In this document: positions 8,395-16,575 of the stretch, one piece after another
How positions within the stretch are numbered: position 1 is the stretch's first letter
How the letters are laid out: the number at the start of each line of letters is the position of its first letter
Assembly (NCBI RefSeq): GCF_012295575.1
Contig: NZ_CP051180.1
Span: 2,542,001-2,606,000, forward strand
Direction: 5' to 3'
Length of the DNA: 64,000 nt
From: Ferrimonas lipolytica
Lineage (GTDB): Bacteria; Pseudomonadota; Gammaproteobacteria; Enterobacterales; Shewanellaceae
Position numbers and translations under genes: made by a program
The notes under the pieces: generated by a model
What the model was told of the DNA's origin: nothing
Databases searched by the model: none
Seen by the model: the letters and a program-made list of their open reading frames with translations, nothing else

Positions 8395-8447
8395 CATTCA
8401 ATTATTAACTTCTAACTCGTTATGTACTAAACGATAAGGACATTACT

Positions 8448-9053
8448 ATGAACACATCTGCATTACGTTGTAGTTTGATTGCACTTGCAATAGTTGCAAC
8501 GCCTTCGATCGCGCAAGACGTTACTGGTAACGCAACCGTCACTGTGAAAAACTCATTCACCTTTACTGAAGATGCGCCATTAAACTTTGGTGAAATCAGC
8601 GCGACTGCTGGTGCCACTGCCACTACTGATATCGCAACGTTAACCATTAGTTCCGATGGTACTGTGAATGCTGCTGATAATAGTGCTGCAACCGCAGCAC
8701 AGATCCGAGTGTTAACCGCTGGTAGCGCAGGTACCTACTCCATCTCAGGTGTTGCCCCCTACTCTAGCCTTACCCTCGACCTAACTACCCTAAACAGCAA
8801 TTCTGTTGAACTTACAGCAGTATCTGGTGCGCCAGGGGCAGCAACATTCACGGTAGATAACTTTGAAGCGACCGTTACTGTGGGTAACAATGTCGGCGAC
8901 AGTGCTGATAATTCCACACCAATAGTTGCCGACGCGAGCGGCAGCGCAGGCTTCGCCCTCGGTGCAGTACTAACCACAGATGCTGCCGGCACTTCGCCTA
9001 CCTATTACGATGAAGAATACACAGGTACCTTTACTTTAACTGTTGATTACTAA
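8448..9053 (+). CDS. DUF4402 pilin-like secreted protein
   Basis: A 201-residue protein with a signal peptide (cut near SIAQ-DVTG). The mature chain is low in charge, rich in Thr, Ala, Ser and Val, and starts with the DUF4402 pattern: a beta strand (ATVTVKNSF), then LNFGEISA and a run of strands, ending in the C-terminal strand GTFTLTVDY. DUF4402 proteins are often encoded beside chaperone-usher genes and are taken to be structural subunits. AAGGA precedes the ATG. First gene of a five-gene same-strand cluster (8448-14068), so probably the major subunit. There are no cysteines in the mature part. Confidence 0.75.
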   Translation: MNTSALRCSLIALAIVATPSIAQDVTGNATVTVKNSFTFTEDAPLNFGEISATAGATATTDIATLTISSDGTVNAADNSAATAAQIRVLTAGSAGTYSISGVAPYSSLTLDLTTLNSNSVELTAVSGAPGAATFTVDNFEATVTVGNNVGDSADNSTPIVADASGSAGFALGAVLTTDAAGTSPTYYDEEYTGTFTLTVDY

Positions 9054-9063
9054 TCCCAGTTCG

Positions 9064-9519
9064 ATGTTAACGCCTAGAAAAACGGCCGCTGCTTTGGTTG
9101 GCCTGTTTTATTGTAAAGCCAGCCTTGCTGGCTTTTTGACTATCCAACACCTTAATTTTGGTGAGGTTGTTAACAGTGATGTTAGTCAAGTTAGTACTGT
9201 TACGGTTCACCCTGACGGCCATACTAGCTCAACCAAGGCCCTATGGCGGATAACGCCAGGACAGCTTGGGCTTTACCAGCTCATTGGTTTGCCGCCCTAC
9301 ACAGTAATGTCCATTAGCAGTACTATTACTGTACCGGACTCCACAGGCCCCAATAATAACTCATTCAAGTTGACTGAAATTGTTACCCCAACAACTCTCA
9401 CCGCCGATATTTATGGTGAAGCACAACTTGAAGTGAGTGGTACCTTGGAAACCGTAAAAGGTAAACCGGCATTTGACGGTATTCACTCGACCTATTTCCA
9501 CATAACAGTCAGCTACTAA
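9064..9519 (+). CDS. Second, shorter DUF4402-like subunit
   Basis: Same overall plan as the gene before it: a hydrophobic N-terminal segment ending in KASLAG, then LTIQHLNFGEVVNS and a C-terminal strand YFHITVSY. The ORF can be opened from a TTG at 9043 inside the previous gene, but the ATG at 9064, ten bases after the previous stop, gives a normal signal peptide and 151 residues. No good Shine-Dalgarno is seen, so translation may be coupled. Likely a minor or tip subunit; this is inferred from size and order. Confidence 0.6.
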   Translation: MLTPRKTAAALVGLFYCKASLAGFLTIQHLNFGEVVNSDVSQVSTVTVHPDGHTSSTKALWRITPGQLGLYQLIGLPPYTVMSISSTITVPDSTGPNNNSFKLTEIVTPTTLTADIYGEAQLEVSGTLETVKGKPAFDGIHSTYFHITVSY

Positions 9520-9539
9520 ATAAAAGAATTAACCTTACC

Positions 9540-10340
9540 GTGAAAAAATTTATCTCTTTGGCGCTTTTTTGTTGCGCTTTTACTACCGTTTCTGTGCACG
9601 CCAACTTATTAATTAGTCCAACCAACGTTGTGATTGAAGATCGCCAACGCAGTAGCAATATCACGGTTATTAATAACGGTAAAACAACCCGAACTTATCG
9701 GCTCTCATGGCAACATAAACGCGCCAAACCGTCTGGCGGCTACGTCAATGTCACCGATACGCCACCGCTGCAGCTCGCTGCTGATCAGTTTATAAAAATC
9801 AGCCCTCGCCAGGTAACCTTAGCAGCAGGTGAACGCCAAACGATTCGCCTTTCCGCTCGCCGTCCCAAAGGGCTACTTGATGGAGAGTACCGCAGCCACC
9901 TGTTGTTTTCGGCACTGCCAGAAAATAAATCTGCAGCGGAGAATGGCGCCGGCGGCTCGATCAGTATTGATGTATTGATGAACTACTCAATGCCAGTAAT
10001 TGTTCGCCAAGGGCAAGATAAAGTAGCCGTCAATATTGCTGGCATCGAACATCGTCGCGCAGCAGATAGCAGTTCGATTGCAGTTCACTTTGAGCGTACA
10101 GGCAAACACTCTGTAGTAGGCAACGCCATTATCTATTGGCAGGCCTCAGCTACTGCCCCAACCCAAGAAGTAGCACGGATCAACGCTTATCGCCTGTACC
10201 CAGAGCTCGACCATGCTCAGCTGAATATCCCCGCCCACAGCGATATCCCTAACAGCGGTTTATTGTCAGCAAAATACCTTGGATTAGGTAAGGACAAAGG
10301 CAAATTACTTAGTGCGTCTGAAGCCATTGCCATTCACTAA
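9540..10340 (+). CDS. PapD-type periplasmic pilus chaperone
   Basis: A 266-residue protein with a GTG start and a signal peptide cut near VHA-NLL. The first Ig domain shows the usual chaperone pattern: LLISPTNVVIEDRQRSSNITV, then FIKISPRQVTLAAGERQTIRL, where family members place the conserved Pro and the donor strand, then DGEYRSHLLFSAL. A second beta domain follows. It is related to the chaperones of the Csu and alternate groups more than to PapD itself. It should bind the DUF4402 subunits in the periplasm and hand them to the 984-residue outer-membrane protein encoded 9 bases downstream. Confidence 0.8.
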   Translation: MKKFISLALFCCAFTTVSVHANLLISPTNVVIEDRQRSSNITVINNGKTTRTYRLSWQHKRAKPSGGYVNVTDTPPLQLAADQFIKISPRQVTLAAGERQTIRLSARRPKGLLDGEYRSHLLFSALPENKSAAENGAGGSISIDVLMNYSMPVIVRQGQDKVAVNIAGIEHRRAADSSSIAVHFERTGKHSVVGNAIIYWQASATAPTQEVARINAYRLYPELDHAQLNIPAHSDIPNSGLLSAKYLGLGKDKGKLLSASEAIAIH

Positions 10341-10349
10341 GCACGACCA

Positions 10350-13304
10350 ATGAACCGATCTTCATCAGCTATTATTTTAGGCTGTAGCTTACTTGCTCTG
10401 CTACTGCCAAGTGGTAGTTGGGCGAGTAACGACAACGCAGCCCTTAAAAATTCACGGTTAATCTCAGCGCTAAAGCGGATCCAACAAAGTTATGAGAACC
10501 CATCGAATAAAGCCACCGATATGGGGGCTCAGGCCAGTGGTATTCCGGCAGGGGAAGAGTTGTTGTTAGATGTTACCGTAGCGCAGCAGCTGCACAGCGA
10601 TATTTGGGGGATAAAAAGTAATTCAGGTGCGATGCTCAGCTTGCAAGATTTCTTCGATCTATTGCAGATCCCCATCGAGATTGATCTTAGCTCCGAGCTG
10701 GTTGAGGGGTGGTACTTCAATCCCAACAATCGCTTTAAACTGACTAGTAATCTGACGACTGGACAACGCCAAGTTAGCATCAATGGCGTCGAGCTTCCGG
10801 TCAATGACGACACTTTTTTATTACTGGACGACGAACTATTGGTCGATGCCAACCAGCTCGCCAATTGGTTTGGGTTGGACTTAGCCATCAACTATCGCCA
10901 AATGAGTCTTACTATTGAGTCGTCACAGACACTACCGTTTGAGCAGCAATTGGCGCGACGAGAACGGAGTCTGAGTAGCAAACCAAACGATACACCAAGC
11001 TTTACCGAAGCGGATAACAGCTACCAATTGCTGTCTGCTCCAGTGCTCGACTTGCAGCTACAAGGCAATTTCAGTGAAAACTATAATAACGGCTACTTCT
11101 CCGCCTTAGGTAGCCATGATCTGGCCTTTATGAATAGCCAGTATTACTTCTCTGGCAGCAGCGAATCTGGTCTCGATAATGCCCGTTTTACCCTAAGTAA
11201 CCAATCCAACCACAATGATCTGTTAGGCCCACTGCAGGTAAGCCAATACAGTATTGGCGATGTTAGCCCGGTCAGCCACGGCATTAACAGCAGCAGCGGC
11301 TTAAGTCGCGGAGCACGGATCAGCAACCGCAATAACAATCAACTCACCAATACTCGCAAAATAACCCTTGATGGCGATATACAACCTGGCTGGGATATCG
11401 AGCTTTATCACAATGAGCTGTTAATAGATCAGCAGTTCAGTAATCAAAACGGACGCTATGAATTTAATGACGTTTCACTCCGCATTGGTGATAACCGTTT
11501 TGAGCTGGTTTTTTACGGCCCATATGGTGAAATTGAACGGAAAAGCAAACAGGTACTGGTAGATATCGACAGCACCACCGAACAGCAATGGGTTTACGAT
11601 TTTTCAGCCGTCGAACTGAATAGTGGTCTGTTTGATCAATTTGACAATAAAAACAGCAGTGAACAAGGGCTGCAACTGAGCAGTCAGCTGCAGCGTGGCC
11701 TGAACCAACGCTGGTCGGTCGAACTAGGAGCAAGTTACCTAGACAACAGTGTCGGTGCCGACCAACAAAGCCTCTCACTTGGCAGTAACTATGCTTTGTG
11801 GGACAACTGGCTGTTGGATGGACTGTACCAATGGGATGACCAGAACGACAATGGCTATCACTTTGGGATTCGAGGCCAGCGCCAACAACACAGCTTCAGT
11901 GCTTACATCGAGCAATATCATCGAGACAATAAACAGTGGGGTACAGAGGTCAGTGGTCAACCCGCCTTCGGTGACAGCATCAATCTGAACTACTTACTGA
12001 GTTGGACCGACTATCAGACCTCCAGCAGTCATCAACAGCTGCGTCAGAGCCTAAACTGGCGCATAGCCAACATTGGTTATGAACATTCGTTGCTCTGGGG
12101 CAAAAACGATTACAGCGAAGATTCATTAAAGGGAAGTTTCCGCAGTCAGTTCAATCGGTTCGGTGTATTTAGTCAACTAACGCTGGATTACAGTGCACTA
12201 CCACAATGGCAACTGGATAAAGTAAAGGTCGATTTATCATGGCCTATCATCCCCTACCTTAGTGGCGATGTGGAAGCGTTCTATAAGCCACAGTATGACC
12301 AATATCAGGTACAAACAGCCTTCACTTGGCAACAGAACTCATGGTATCTCAACAGTTACTTCAGGTGGGACTCGGTACAAGAGTGGAGTCTTGGCTTATT
12401 AGCGCGGATCAGCGTCGGTTACGACAATAAAACGGACAGCGTATTGCTCACCAAACAATCGCTGGCAAACTCTGGCACCGTGTTGGTTCGCGTATTCGAA
12501 GACAGTAACCTCAACGGCAAATACGACGAGGATGAACTGCTGGTTAAAAATGCCAAGGTGAAAGCTCCTCAAAGCCGTCGGCAGGGTTACACCAACGACT
12601 CTGGCATAGCGACACTCACCTCAATGCCGCTGCTTCGCGCCACAGATGTTGTACTTGATCGTGACAGTCTAGAGGATGGATTTCTGATCCCAACTCAACC
12701 GGGCGTGGCCGTTGCACCTAAGCGTGGCCAGATGGTCGTTCTAGAAATTCCTCTGGTCGAAGCCGCTGAGATTGATGGCACAATCTATCTGCAAAAAGAT
12801 CCCGATAAAGGTGATGAGCCAGCCGCATACGCGGGTCTAATGCTAAAAGATAAACAGGGCCAAACGGTAGCCACCACGCAAGCGGAATACGATGGCTATT
12901 ATCTGTTTACCGACATCATTCCTGGAGATTATCAGGTAGTCGTTGATCCGGAATACGCCCAGCGCCAAAAACTGCGCACGGTAGAACCAGCGACTGCAGC
13001 ACTACACCAACCGGGTACGGTGTTAGCAGGGCTAGATATGACCCTAGAGCGCAAACAAACCTTAACAGGATATGCTGCTGCCATCGGCACCTTTAAATCA
13101 TTAGCATTAATGCAGAGCTACTGGCATCTATTGCAACCTAGGTTAGTCGGTTTCGAACTCAACGGTTTTTATTCCATTGACGCCAGCGGTTACCAATTAA
13201 ATGCGGCGTTATATCAACAAGAAAACGAAGCCGACTTGGTCTGTCGAAAACTCCAACAAACTGGTATAAGCTGTAATGTCAGTCTGTATCAGCGCGATTT
13301 TTAG
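10350..13304 (+). CDS. Usher-like outer-membrane protein with SdrD-B-like and C-terminal SPOR-like domains
   Basis: A 984-residue protein with a signal peptide (cut after GSWA at 26). About 60-200: a soluble N-terminal domain. About 230-700: many amphipathic strands with aromatic ends (for example NWRIANIGYEHSLLWGKND), consistent with a large barrel; within it lies GDNRFELVFYGPYGE, the plug-like beta domain pattern of ushers. About 708-780: VFEDSNLNGKYDEDE, an SdrD B-like calcium-loop motif. About 795-890: a second carboxypeptidase-regulatory-like beta domain (YDGYYLFTDIIPGDYQVVV). About 904-984: a SPOR-like fold (GYAAAIGTF ... YQLNAALYQQENEADLVCRKL) with Cys-x9-Cys. Position after a PapD-type chaperone supports an usher role. 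It is not a classical FimD/PapC, and the SPOR-like end is unusual. Confidence 0.7.
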   Translation: MNRSSSAIILGCSLLALLLPSGSWASNDNAALKNSRLISALKRIQQSYENPSNKATDMGAQASGIPAGEELLLDVTVAQQLHSDIWGIKSNSGAMLSLQDFFDLLQIPIEIDLSSELVEGWYFNPNNRFKLTSNLTTGQRQVSINGVELPVNDDTFLLLDDELLVDANQLANWFGLDLAINYRQMSLTIESSQTLPFEQQLARRERSLSSKPNDTPSFTEADNSYQLLSAPVLDLQLQGNFSENYNNGYFSALGSHDLAFMNSQYYFSGSSESGLDNARFTLSNQSNHNDLLGPLQVSQYSIGDVSPVSHGINSSSGLSRGARISNRNNNQLTNTRKITLDGDIQPGWDIELYHNELLIDQQFSNQNGRYEFNDVSLRIGDNRFELVFYGPYGEIERKSKQVLVDIDSTTEQQWVYDFSAVELNSGLFDQFDNKNSSEQGLQLSSQLQRGLNQRWSVELGASYLDNSVGADQQSLSLGSNYALWDNWLLDGLYQWDDQNDNGYHFGIRGQRQQHSFSAYIEQYHRDNKQWGTEVSGQPAFGDSINLNYLLSWTDYQTSSSHQQLRQSLNWRIANIGYEHSLLWGKNDYSEDSLKGSFRSQFNRFGVFSQLTLDYSALPQWQLDKVKVDLSWPIIPYLSGDVEAFYKPQYDQYQVQTAFTWQQNSWYLNSYFRWDSVQEWSLGLLARISVGYDNKTDSVLLTKQSLANSGTVLVRVFEDSNLNGKYDEDELLVKNAKVKAPQSRRQGYTNDSGIATLTSMPLLRATDVVLDRDSLEDGFLIPTQPGVAVAPKRGQMVVLEIPLVEAAEIDGTIYLQKDPDKGDEPAAYAGLMLKDKQGQTVATTQAEYDGYYLFTDIIPGDYQVVVDPEYAQRQKLRTVEPATAALHQPGTVLAGLDMTLERKQTLTGYAAAIGTFKSLALMQSYWHLLQPRLVGFELNGFYSIDASGYQLNAALYQQENEADLVCRKLQQTGISCNVSLYQRDF

Positions 13305-13318
13305 GTAGTGTGTAGTAT

Positions 13319-14068
13319 ATGAATCGTCCAACTCAGTGTTTTTCTGTGAGCATGAAGCGAGCGCTAATACCTGTGGTGCTGTTAATTTCTGGTTGTGCAA
13401 CCAATGTCGACCAAGATCCTCGGCTAGAGCAACTAAACTCGCAAGTGGTTCAGTTGCAGCAGCAGATGTCTGACTATAAGAAAATGGAACCCAAGCTTAA
13501 ACACCTAGTTGAGCTCGAAGGCGATCTAAAGATTGTGGTTGATGAGTTAGCACAAATGACTTCTGAGCTACCAAATATCCCCCCCCCTGCGCATACTACC
13601 CCAAATATCTCTGAGCCCGCGGCTCCTCAGGTTGCTGCTGCCACACCTCCAACTCCGCTCGAAAATACAGAATCGGCAGTTATCAACGCTACGCCAGCCG
13701 ATAAACTCAAGCCTAAAATAGCGACTGCGGTAGCCCCATCAATGGCACAAGAAGCCACGCCTAAAACAGAGGCTGTTACTAGCCCCAACAACCCGGTGAC
13801 CATTGCAACAGCTAACGCTGTTATCGATATTCAGCTCGTTTCCTTTAAGAACGAACGCCTTACGGTGGCGGCTTGGCAAAAGATCCGTCGCAAGCATGAA
13901 CAGCTTTTGGGGAATCTCGATCCGTTCATCGAAAAAGCGACCTTAAAACAAGGTACCTTCTACCGACTTAAGGTGGGTCCGTTTGACAATAAAAACGCAG
14001 CAATAGCGACCTGCAACAAACTTAGAAAAGCCAATCAAGATTGCAACGTAACAACGGCGTTGCTGTAA
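13319..14068 (+). CDS. Lipoprotein with coiled coil, Pro-rich linker and SPOR-like domain
   Basis: A 249-residue protein. Lipobox LLISGC puts the lipidated Cys at residue 27, or 16 if the internal ATG at 13352 is the true start; that one gives a normal short signal (MKRALIPVV). Next comes a coiled-coil region at about 40-82, then a Pro/Ala/Thr linker to about 165, then a SPOR-like domain (IDIQLVSFKNE ... FYRLKVGPFDNKNAAIATCNKL). The final Cys-x9-Cys has exactly the spacing of that in the preceding usher-like protein. SPOR domains bind glycan strands lacking stem peptides, so the pair may anchor the surface structure to peptidoglycan. Membrane side (inner or outer) is not certain, but no Asp follows the Cys. 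Confidence 0.7.
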   Translation: MNRPTQCFSVSMKRALIPVVLLISGCATNVDQDPRLEQLNSQVVQLQQQMSDYKKMEPKLKHLVELEGDLKIVVDELAQMTSELPNIPPPAHTTPNISEPAAPQVAAATPPTPLENTESAVINATPADKLKPKIATAVAPSMAQEATPKTEAVTSPNNPVTIATANAVIDIQLVSFKNERLTVAAWQKIRRKHEQLLGNLDPFIEKATLKQGTFYRLKVGPFDNKNAAIATCNKLRKANQDCNVTTALL

Positions 14069-14128
14069 CCAAGCGGCCCCTATTCGATACCGCCCGAAAA
14101 AACAGTTTAGCCACCAACGATAAGTGAT

Positions 14129-14680
14129 ATGACCGAACTAGAAAAGATGCGCTCTGGCCTGCCTTACAACTTGTTCGATGCCGAACTCGACGCTATTCGC
14201 TTGCATGTATACCCAATTTTGCAACGCTTTAATCAAGGCGCCAGTGCCCACGATGGTATCGAACTGTTGCTAGAGATGGGGATGGATATCCATCCGACGG
14301 CGCTGATCCAACCACCATTACGTACCTGCTACGCACGTTTCATTAAAATTGGGGCCAAGTCATTCATTAATTGGGACTGTGTCATGCTAGATCATGGTGG
14401 CATTACCATTGGTGAACATGTTTTTATCGGCCCACAAGTTCAATTGGTCACAGTGAATCACGCCAGCAGCGCCAAAGAGCGCATCGCCGGAGGTGAGATA
14501 GCAAAACCGATCAACATCGCTGACAAAGTGTGGATTGGCAGCGGTGCCATTATCCTACCGGGAATATCTATTGCAGAGGGCGCTATTGTCGCCGCAGGTG
14601 CAGTCGTAACCAAAAACGTTGCTGCGTACACCACTGTTGGCGGCAACCCAGCTAAGGTTATCGCTACCACCACCGAGTAA
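14129..14680 (+). CDS. Sugar O-acetyltransferase (LbH hexapeptide-repeat, Maa/LacA type)
   Basis: A 183-residue acetyl-CoA-dependent O-acetyltransferase with left-handed beta-helix repeats: ITIGEHVFIGPQVQLV, PINIADKVWIGSGAIILPG, ISIAEGAIVAAGAVVTK. The conserved catalytic His is in VTVNHAS, and the C-terminus is the usual GGNPAKVI. The family acetylates maltose, galactosides or nodulation factors, and the substrate here cannot be told. The N-terminal MTELEKMRSGLPYN is the Maa-type leader. Confidence 0.85.
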   Translation: MTELEKMRSGLPYNLFDAELDAIRLHVYPILQRFNQGASAHDGIELLLEMGMDIHPTALIQPPLRTCYARFIKIGAKSFINWDCVMLDHGGITIGEHVFIGPQVQLVTVNHASSAKERIAGGEIAKPINIADKVWIGSGAIILPGISIAEGAIVAAGAVVTKNVAAYTTVGGNPAKVIATTTE

Positions 14681-14754
14681 GCCTCGCTGTAGATCACAAA
14701 ATGTCACCACCAATAACGGTTGATGTCACTATTTTCATTGGGATCTGGCAGGAT

Positions 14755-14772
14755 AATCGTAGCGATACGATT
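14755..14772. promoter_or_regulatory. LacI-type operator candidate before the SDR-like gene
   Basis: AATCGTA-GCGA-TACGATT is an inverted repeat. Its 16-base core (14756-14771) differs at one base from the operator at 23650-23665 in the sugar operon. It ends 14 bases before the ATG at 14787, overlapping the expected transcription start or leader, so a bound repressor would block this gene. Confidence 0.55.
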
Positions 14773-14786
14773 TTAGGAGCATTGCC

Positions 14787-15623
14787 ATGAAACCACGCGC
14801 ATTAGTAACCGGAGCCACCGATGGCATCGGTCGTGCTTTAGCCTTTGAACTCGCCCAACAGGGCTACAACGTCGATGTGCTTGGCCGCGATGCTAGTCGC
14901 GGTGAAGCGGTGCTCCAGCAGCTGCAGCAACTGCACCCAGAAGGCGAACATCAGTTACATCTAGTTGAACTGGCGACCATCAGTGCCAACAATGCATTTT
15001 TAGCTCGTTATACCCAGCAACATCAATCGTTACAGCTATTGGTCCTTAACGCCCTTCCCCACGGCAGCAAGACCAACATCAGTGACGATGGCATCGAATC
15101 TACCTTTGCGGTTGGCTGCGTCTCGCGCTACTTATTTAGCGAAGCACTAGAGCCGTTATTGCAGGCCAGTGACAACAGCCGCGTCATTCATATTGCAGAC
15201 CCAAGCCATCTGGATAACATCAACTACAAACTGCTTGAAGACGGTCGTACCGGCGTTGGTAAGGCAACCTTCCAAGCGTTTGCTGGCTGCAGCTTATTGG
15301 CCTACCACGTCAATAAATTTGGCCATTGCAACACCCCGCATGAGATCTACCACCCCGGTGCAACCTCAACTGGGCAAACCAAGAATCAAGGTCTGTTCAA
15401 TAAGCTATTCTCATTGATGATCAAGTGGCAAACCCCTGAACAAGCGGCACAGACGCTGCTACAACACATCAACGAGGTCAAAGCGGTTGATGCTGCCGGT
15501 AAGATCTATAAGCAAGGTGAACGCCAGAAAGCCAGTCCAAACCTGTTGATCGGCGAACCCGCCTACCGCGGTTTATTGGAGTGGCTGGAAGAGAAAACTC
15601 AGGTGACGTTTAGCACGAAGTAA
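14787..15623 (+). CDS. Short-chain dehydrogenase-like protein with degenerate active site
   Basis: A 278-residue Rossmann protein of the retinol-dehydrogenase-like SDR branch. The cofactor loop is intact (TGATDGIG at 8-15, GRD at 33). The catalytic set is not: where SDRs carry NAG it has NAL, the catalytic Ser of the VSS strand is replaced (IADPSH), and the Tyr-x3-Lys is replaced by Phe165-x3-Ser169. It may bind NAD(P) without classical SDR chemistry. TTTTAGGAG gives a good Shine-Dalgarno. The operator match just upstream links it to the regulator of the 16.5-26.5 kb sugar operon. Possible roles are a regulatory or scaffold protein, or an enzyme of altered mechanism. Confidence 0.7.
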   Translation: MKPRALVTGATDGIGRALAFELAQQGYNVDVLGRDASRGEAVLQQLQQLHPEGEHQLHLVELATISANNAFLARYTQQHQSLQLLVLNALPHGSKTNISDDGIESTFAVGCVSRYLFSEALEPLLQASDNSRVIHIADPSHLDNINYKLLEDGRTGVGKATFQAFAGCSLLAYHVNKFGHCNTPHEIYHPGATSTGQTKNQGLFNKLFSLMIKWQTPEQAAQTLLQHINEVKAVDAAGKIYKQGERQKASPNLLIGEPAYRGLLEWLEEKTQVTFSTK

Positions 15624-15704
15624 GTGCCTATGCCGTCAGCTTAGGCCAGCGCTTAACCGCTCTAAATATTGGCACAGGGTTAATCGACATTGACCACTTA
15701 AAAC

Positions 15705-15733
15705 AAAACCGCAGCTCTGAGAGCTGCGGTTTT
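15705..15733. terminator. Bidirectional terminator between convergent genes
   Basis: A 13-bp perfect stem (AAAACCGCAGCTC with GAGCTGCGGTTTT) and a TGA loop, with A and T runs at the ends. It sits between the 3' ends of the SDR-like gene and the small minus-strand gene. Confidence 0.9.
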
Positions 15734-15765
15734 TCGTTGCTTCGCTGCGGTGGTACTATTTTTGC

Positions 15766-16080
15766 CTAAACCTGTTTGGCGTACAGGTACTTATGCGGCG
15801 CAAAGTACACCATAATTGGGGTTAGCATCGCTTTTGCTCCGGTTAGGTTACAGCCGGTGTGAATCGTTAATTTATCGTCACGTTTCACCTTAACCTGCAG
15901 CTTATTGGACCGCATCCAATCCAACTTAAAAAAGATCTCATGCTCACCTGGGGATAGGTCAAAGCTTAAGGTCTCACCGTCGCGGACCTCGCCAATCTTA
16001 TTTTTCTTGCCGTCGAACACTTTGTACTTACGGTTACGATCCACAAACATGCTATCGCGTTTTACCACTAACTGAGCCAT
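15766..16080 (-). CDS. Small protein of unknown function with beta-sandwich pattern
   Basis: A 104-residue protein without signal peptide or membrane segment. The pattern is a run of beta strands with YKVFDGKKNKIGEVRDGE, then LSPGEHEIFFKLDWMRSNKL. This recalls small PEGA-like or ligand-binding domains that share a GEHxxxxxxDWxxSN motif. One cysteine (Cys77). A perfect AGGAG precedes the ATG with a 5-base gap. A LacI-type operator lies about 120 bases upstream (16200-16215), so it may belong to the sugar regulon. Function unknown. Confidence 0.6.
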   Translation of the reverse strand: MAQLVVKRDSMFVDRNRKYKVFDGKKNKIGEVRDGETLSFDLSPGEHEIFFKLDWMRSNKLQVKVKRDDKLTIHTGCNLTGAKAMLTPIMVYFAPHKYLYAKQV

Positions 16081-16199
16081 TAGGATCTCCTAGACCATTA
16101 GCGACGAAGGCCGCTGATAATTCATTCAATAGTGATAGTAAAATTACTGCGAGCAGACAGCCATTACTTCACCTTAAAGGCGTTAACTAGATCGCACAA

Positions 16200-16215
16200 T
16201 TCGTAGCGCTACGAC
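16200..16215. promoter_or_regulatory. LacI-type operator candidate
   Basis: TCGTAGCGCTACGA (16201-16214) is a perfect 14-bp palindrome identical to the core of the operator at 23650-23665. It may control the small gene starting at 16080 (minus strand) or a plus-strand transcript running toward the orphan hairpin at 16314. Confidence 0.6.
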
Positions 16216-16313
16216 GTGTGTAATGCAGCATCCTAACGCGTGAGTTTGAATTAACCTCAACGGTTGCTGAGTTTCACCACAAAGCCGCAGTAATTTTCAT
16301 TTTGTACAAAAAA

Positions 16314-16349
16314 GCCGACTCGCATCTGGCGGATGCTAGCCGGCATTTT
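16314..16349 (+). terminator. Terminator-like hairpin without an upstream gene
   Basis: GCCGACTCGCATC pairs with GATGCTAGCCGGC (two mismatches) around a 5-base loop and is followed by ATTTTCGTTTT. On the plus strand the nearest gene ended 690 bases earlier, behind its own terminator. It could end a small RNA started near 16220-16235. Confidence 0.4.
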
Positions 16350-16529
16350 CGTTTTAAACCTTAGGAATCGCTGCTGACGACATCGACACTTAAGAGGAGC
16401 CAAAAATTTGGGAACAACTGACTCCGATGACTTCCCTCTAAAGGGGTGATTACTGCTAAGGCGTTAGCGCTAACTCGGCGCCCTAGCAATACCAATAAAA
16501 AGAAAGTCATCGCAGCCGACGGTTACCAA

Positions 16530-16551
16530 AAGGGCCGCAAGTGCGGCCCTT
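16530..16551 (-). terminator. Intrinsic terminator of the sugar-degradation operon
   Basis: AAGGGCCGC-AAGT-GCGGCCCTT (9-bp stem); on the minus strand a TT run follows. It lies 25 bases past the stop of the exporter gene, the last gene of the minus-strand operon. Confidence 0.8.
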
Positions 16552-16575
16552 GGTAGATAACCTAAAGGCTATATA

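Larger units (their letters stand above)
8077..8447. other. AT-rich control region upstream of the pilus-like cluster
   Basis: 371 bases without a gene. It holds a CRP-like site (8249-8264) and a long inverted repeat (8366-8394), listed separately. No clear -10/-35 pair. Confidence 0.5.
16081..16575. other. Gene-free region with operator, orphan hairpin and terminator
   Basis: 495 bases without a convincing gene. It holds a LacI-type operator (16200-16215), a terminator-like hairpin on the plus strand (16314-16349) with no gene upstream, and the terminator of the sugar operon (16530-16551). A possible 13-codon TTG frame after AGAGGAG near 16393 is too short to call. A palindrome, GTTAGCGCTAAC, sits at 16463-16474. 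Confidence 0.5.

Noticed and set aside
16463-16474. GTTAGCGCTAAC palindrome as a further LacI-type operator
   Set aside because: Only the central 8 bases agree with the operator; the flanks differ, and it lies beyond the end of the operon near its terminator.
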